Shown here one piece after another: positions 63,751 through 64,000 of a stretch of DNA of 64,000 nt. The first letter of the stretch is position 1; each line of letters starts with the position of its first letter. Source of the DNA: Algihabitans albus (lineage in GTDB: Bacteria > Pseudomonadota > Alphaproteobacteria > Kiloniellales > DSM-21159); NCBI RefSeq assembly GCF_003572205.1, contig NZ_QXNY01000004.1, positions 620,548-684,547 of the forward strand, in the 5' to 3' direction. A program made the position numbers and the translations under genes. Below the pieces are notes generated by a model. It was not told the origin of the DNA. It saw nothing but the letters and a program-made list of their open reading frames with translations, and did not search any database.

Positions 63751-64000
63751 TCAGGGCCGCAGGAAGCCGACGATGTCCTGGGCCTCGCGCAGGATCGGCG
63801 CGGCGATCGCGTTGGCTTTCTCCGCACCCGCCTTGAGGATGCCGTCGACATAGGCCGGGTCGCCGGCCATGCGCTGCATTTCCTCGCCCATGGGCCCGAG
63901 GAGGGCCACGGCCAGGTCGGTCAGCACCTGTTTGAAGTGGCTGAACTGCTGGCCCTCGAACTCCGCCAGAACCTCGACCCAGGAGCGGTCCGACAAGGCC
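63751..64000 (-). CDS. trpS: Tryptophanyl-tRNA synthetase, C-terminal end (partial)
   Basis: The last 82 residues of a TrpRS: LSDRSWVEVLAEFEGQQFSHFK, then LTDLAVALLGPMGEEMQRM, and the ending KANAIAAPILREAQDIVGFLRP, the family's C-terminal helix pattern. The catalytic domain (HIGH and KMSKS) lies beyond the right edge. It converges with amtB. Identification rests on the C-terminal features alone. Confidence 0.82.
   Translation of the reverse strand, partial: ALSDRSWVEVLAEFEGQQFSHFKQVLTDLAVALLGPMGEEMQRMAGDPAYVDGILKAGAEKANAIAAPILREAQDIVGFLRP

Overview
This window is a GC-rich, gene-dense chromosomal segment of an alphaproteobacterium, most likely a Rhodospirillales/Kiloniellales-type marine or soil organism. 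The evidence is gene content: a class I lysyl-tRNA synthetase, a Usg-family protein, the aerobic cobaltochelatase pair CobS-CobT beside a J-domain protein and BolA, a TipN-like polarity coiled coil, an Atm1-type exporter, DUF952-pyrD, HslVU and GlnK-AmtB. No phage, insertion sequence, CRISPR array, rRNA or tRNA gene was recognised. Nearly all genes look like ordinary core or shell genes.

Layout. 1-8.3 kb: the start of meaB (cut by the window edge), a serine hydrolase, an Atm1-type ABC exporter, a TipN-like protein and methylmalonyl-CoA mutase. 8.5-14.2 kb: a subtilase with a small partner protein, a HAD phosphatase, a membrane EAL-like protein, an arsC interrupted by an in-frame TAG, and DUF952-pyrD. 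14.2-20.8 kb: small hypothetical proteins, a large palindrome, a class IV aminotransferase, NIPSNAP, a phosphatase/sulfatase-fold enzyme, and a LysR regulator divergent from an alpha/beta hydrolase that has lost its nucleophile. 20.8-29.1 kb: LysK, an ECF sigma/anti-sigma/Spy-like operon, a DinG-like helicase, an AEC transporter and DUF2189. 29.4-42 kb: TerB-like, Usg, heme A synthase, MFS, an orphan terminator marking a probable small RNA, Bcp, GlnE, a YhdP-like protein, DUF455 and Tag.

42-51.3 kb: a phytase-like protein, CobT-CobS, a J-domain protein, a DMT transporter, BolA, an RHH protein, HslV-HslU and an SRPBCC protein. 51.4-64 kb: a KefB-type antiporter overlapping a tandem universal stress protein, methylmalonate-semialdehyde dehydrogenase, a hypothetical protein, a lipid-transport operon (STAS-permease, ATPase, MCE, lipoprotein), a UbiH-type hydroxylase, glnK-amtB behind a probable sigma-54 promoter, and the end of trpS.

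Functional themes are propionate/valine catabolism (MeaB, mutase, MmsA), nitrogen control (GlnE, GlnK, AmtB), aerobic B12 synthesis (CobST), envelope lipid homeostasis (Mla-like, YhdP-like) and proteostasis (HslVU, subtilase, J-domain). The most interesting unexplained signals are: an interspersed repeat family of up to about 137 nt whose first three bases can be the stop codon of the host gene; an orphan intrinsic terminator behind a string of hairpins with no coding gene; a 41-bp GntR-like palindrome before a 40-residue membrane peptide; and the subtilase with its small I9-like neighbour.
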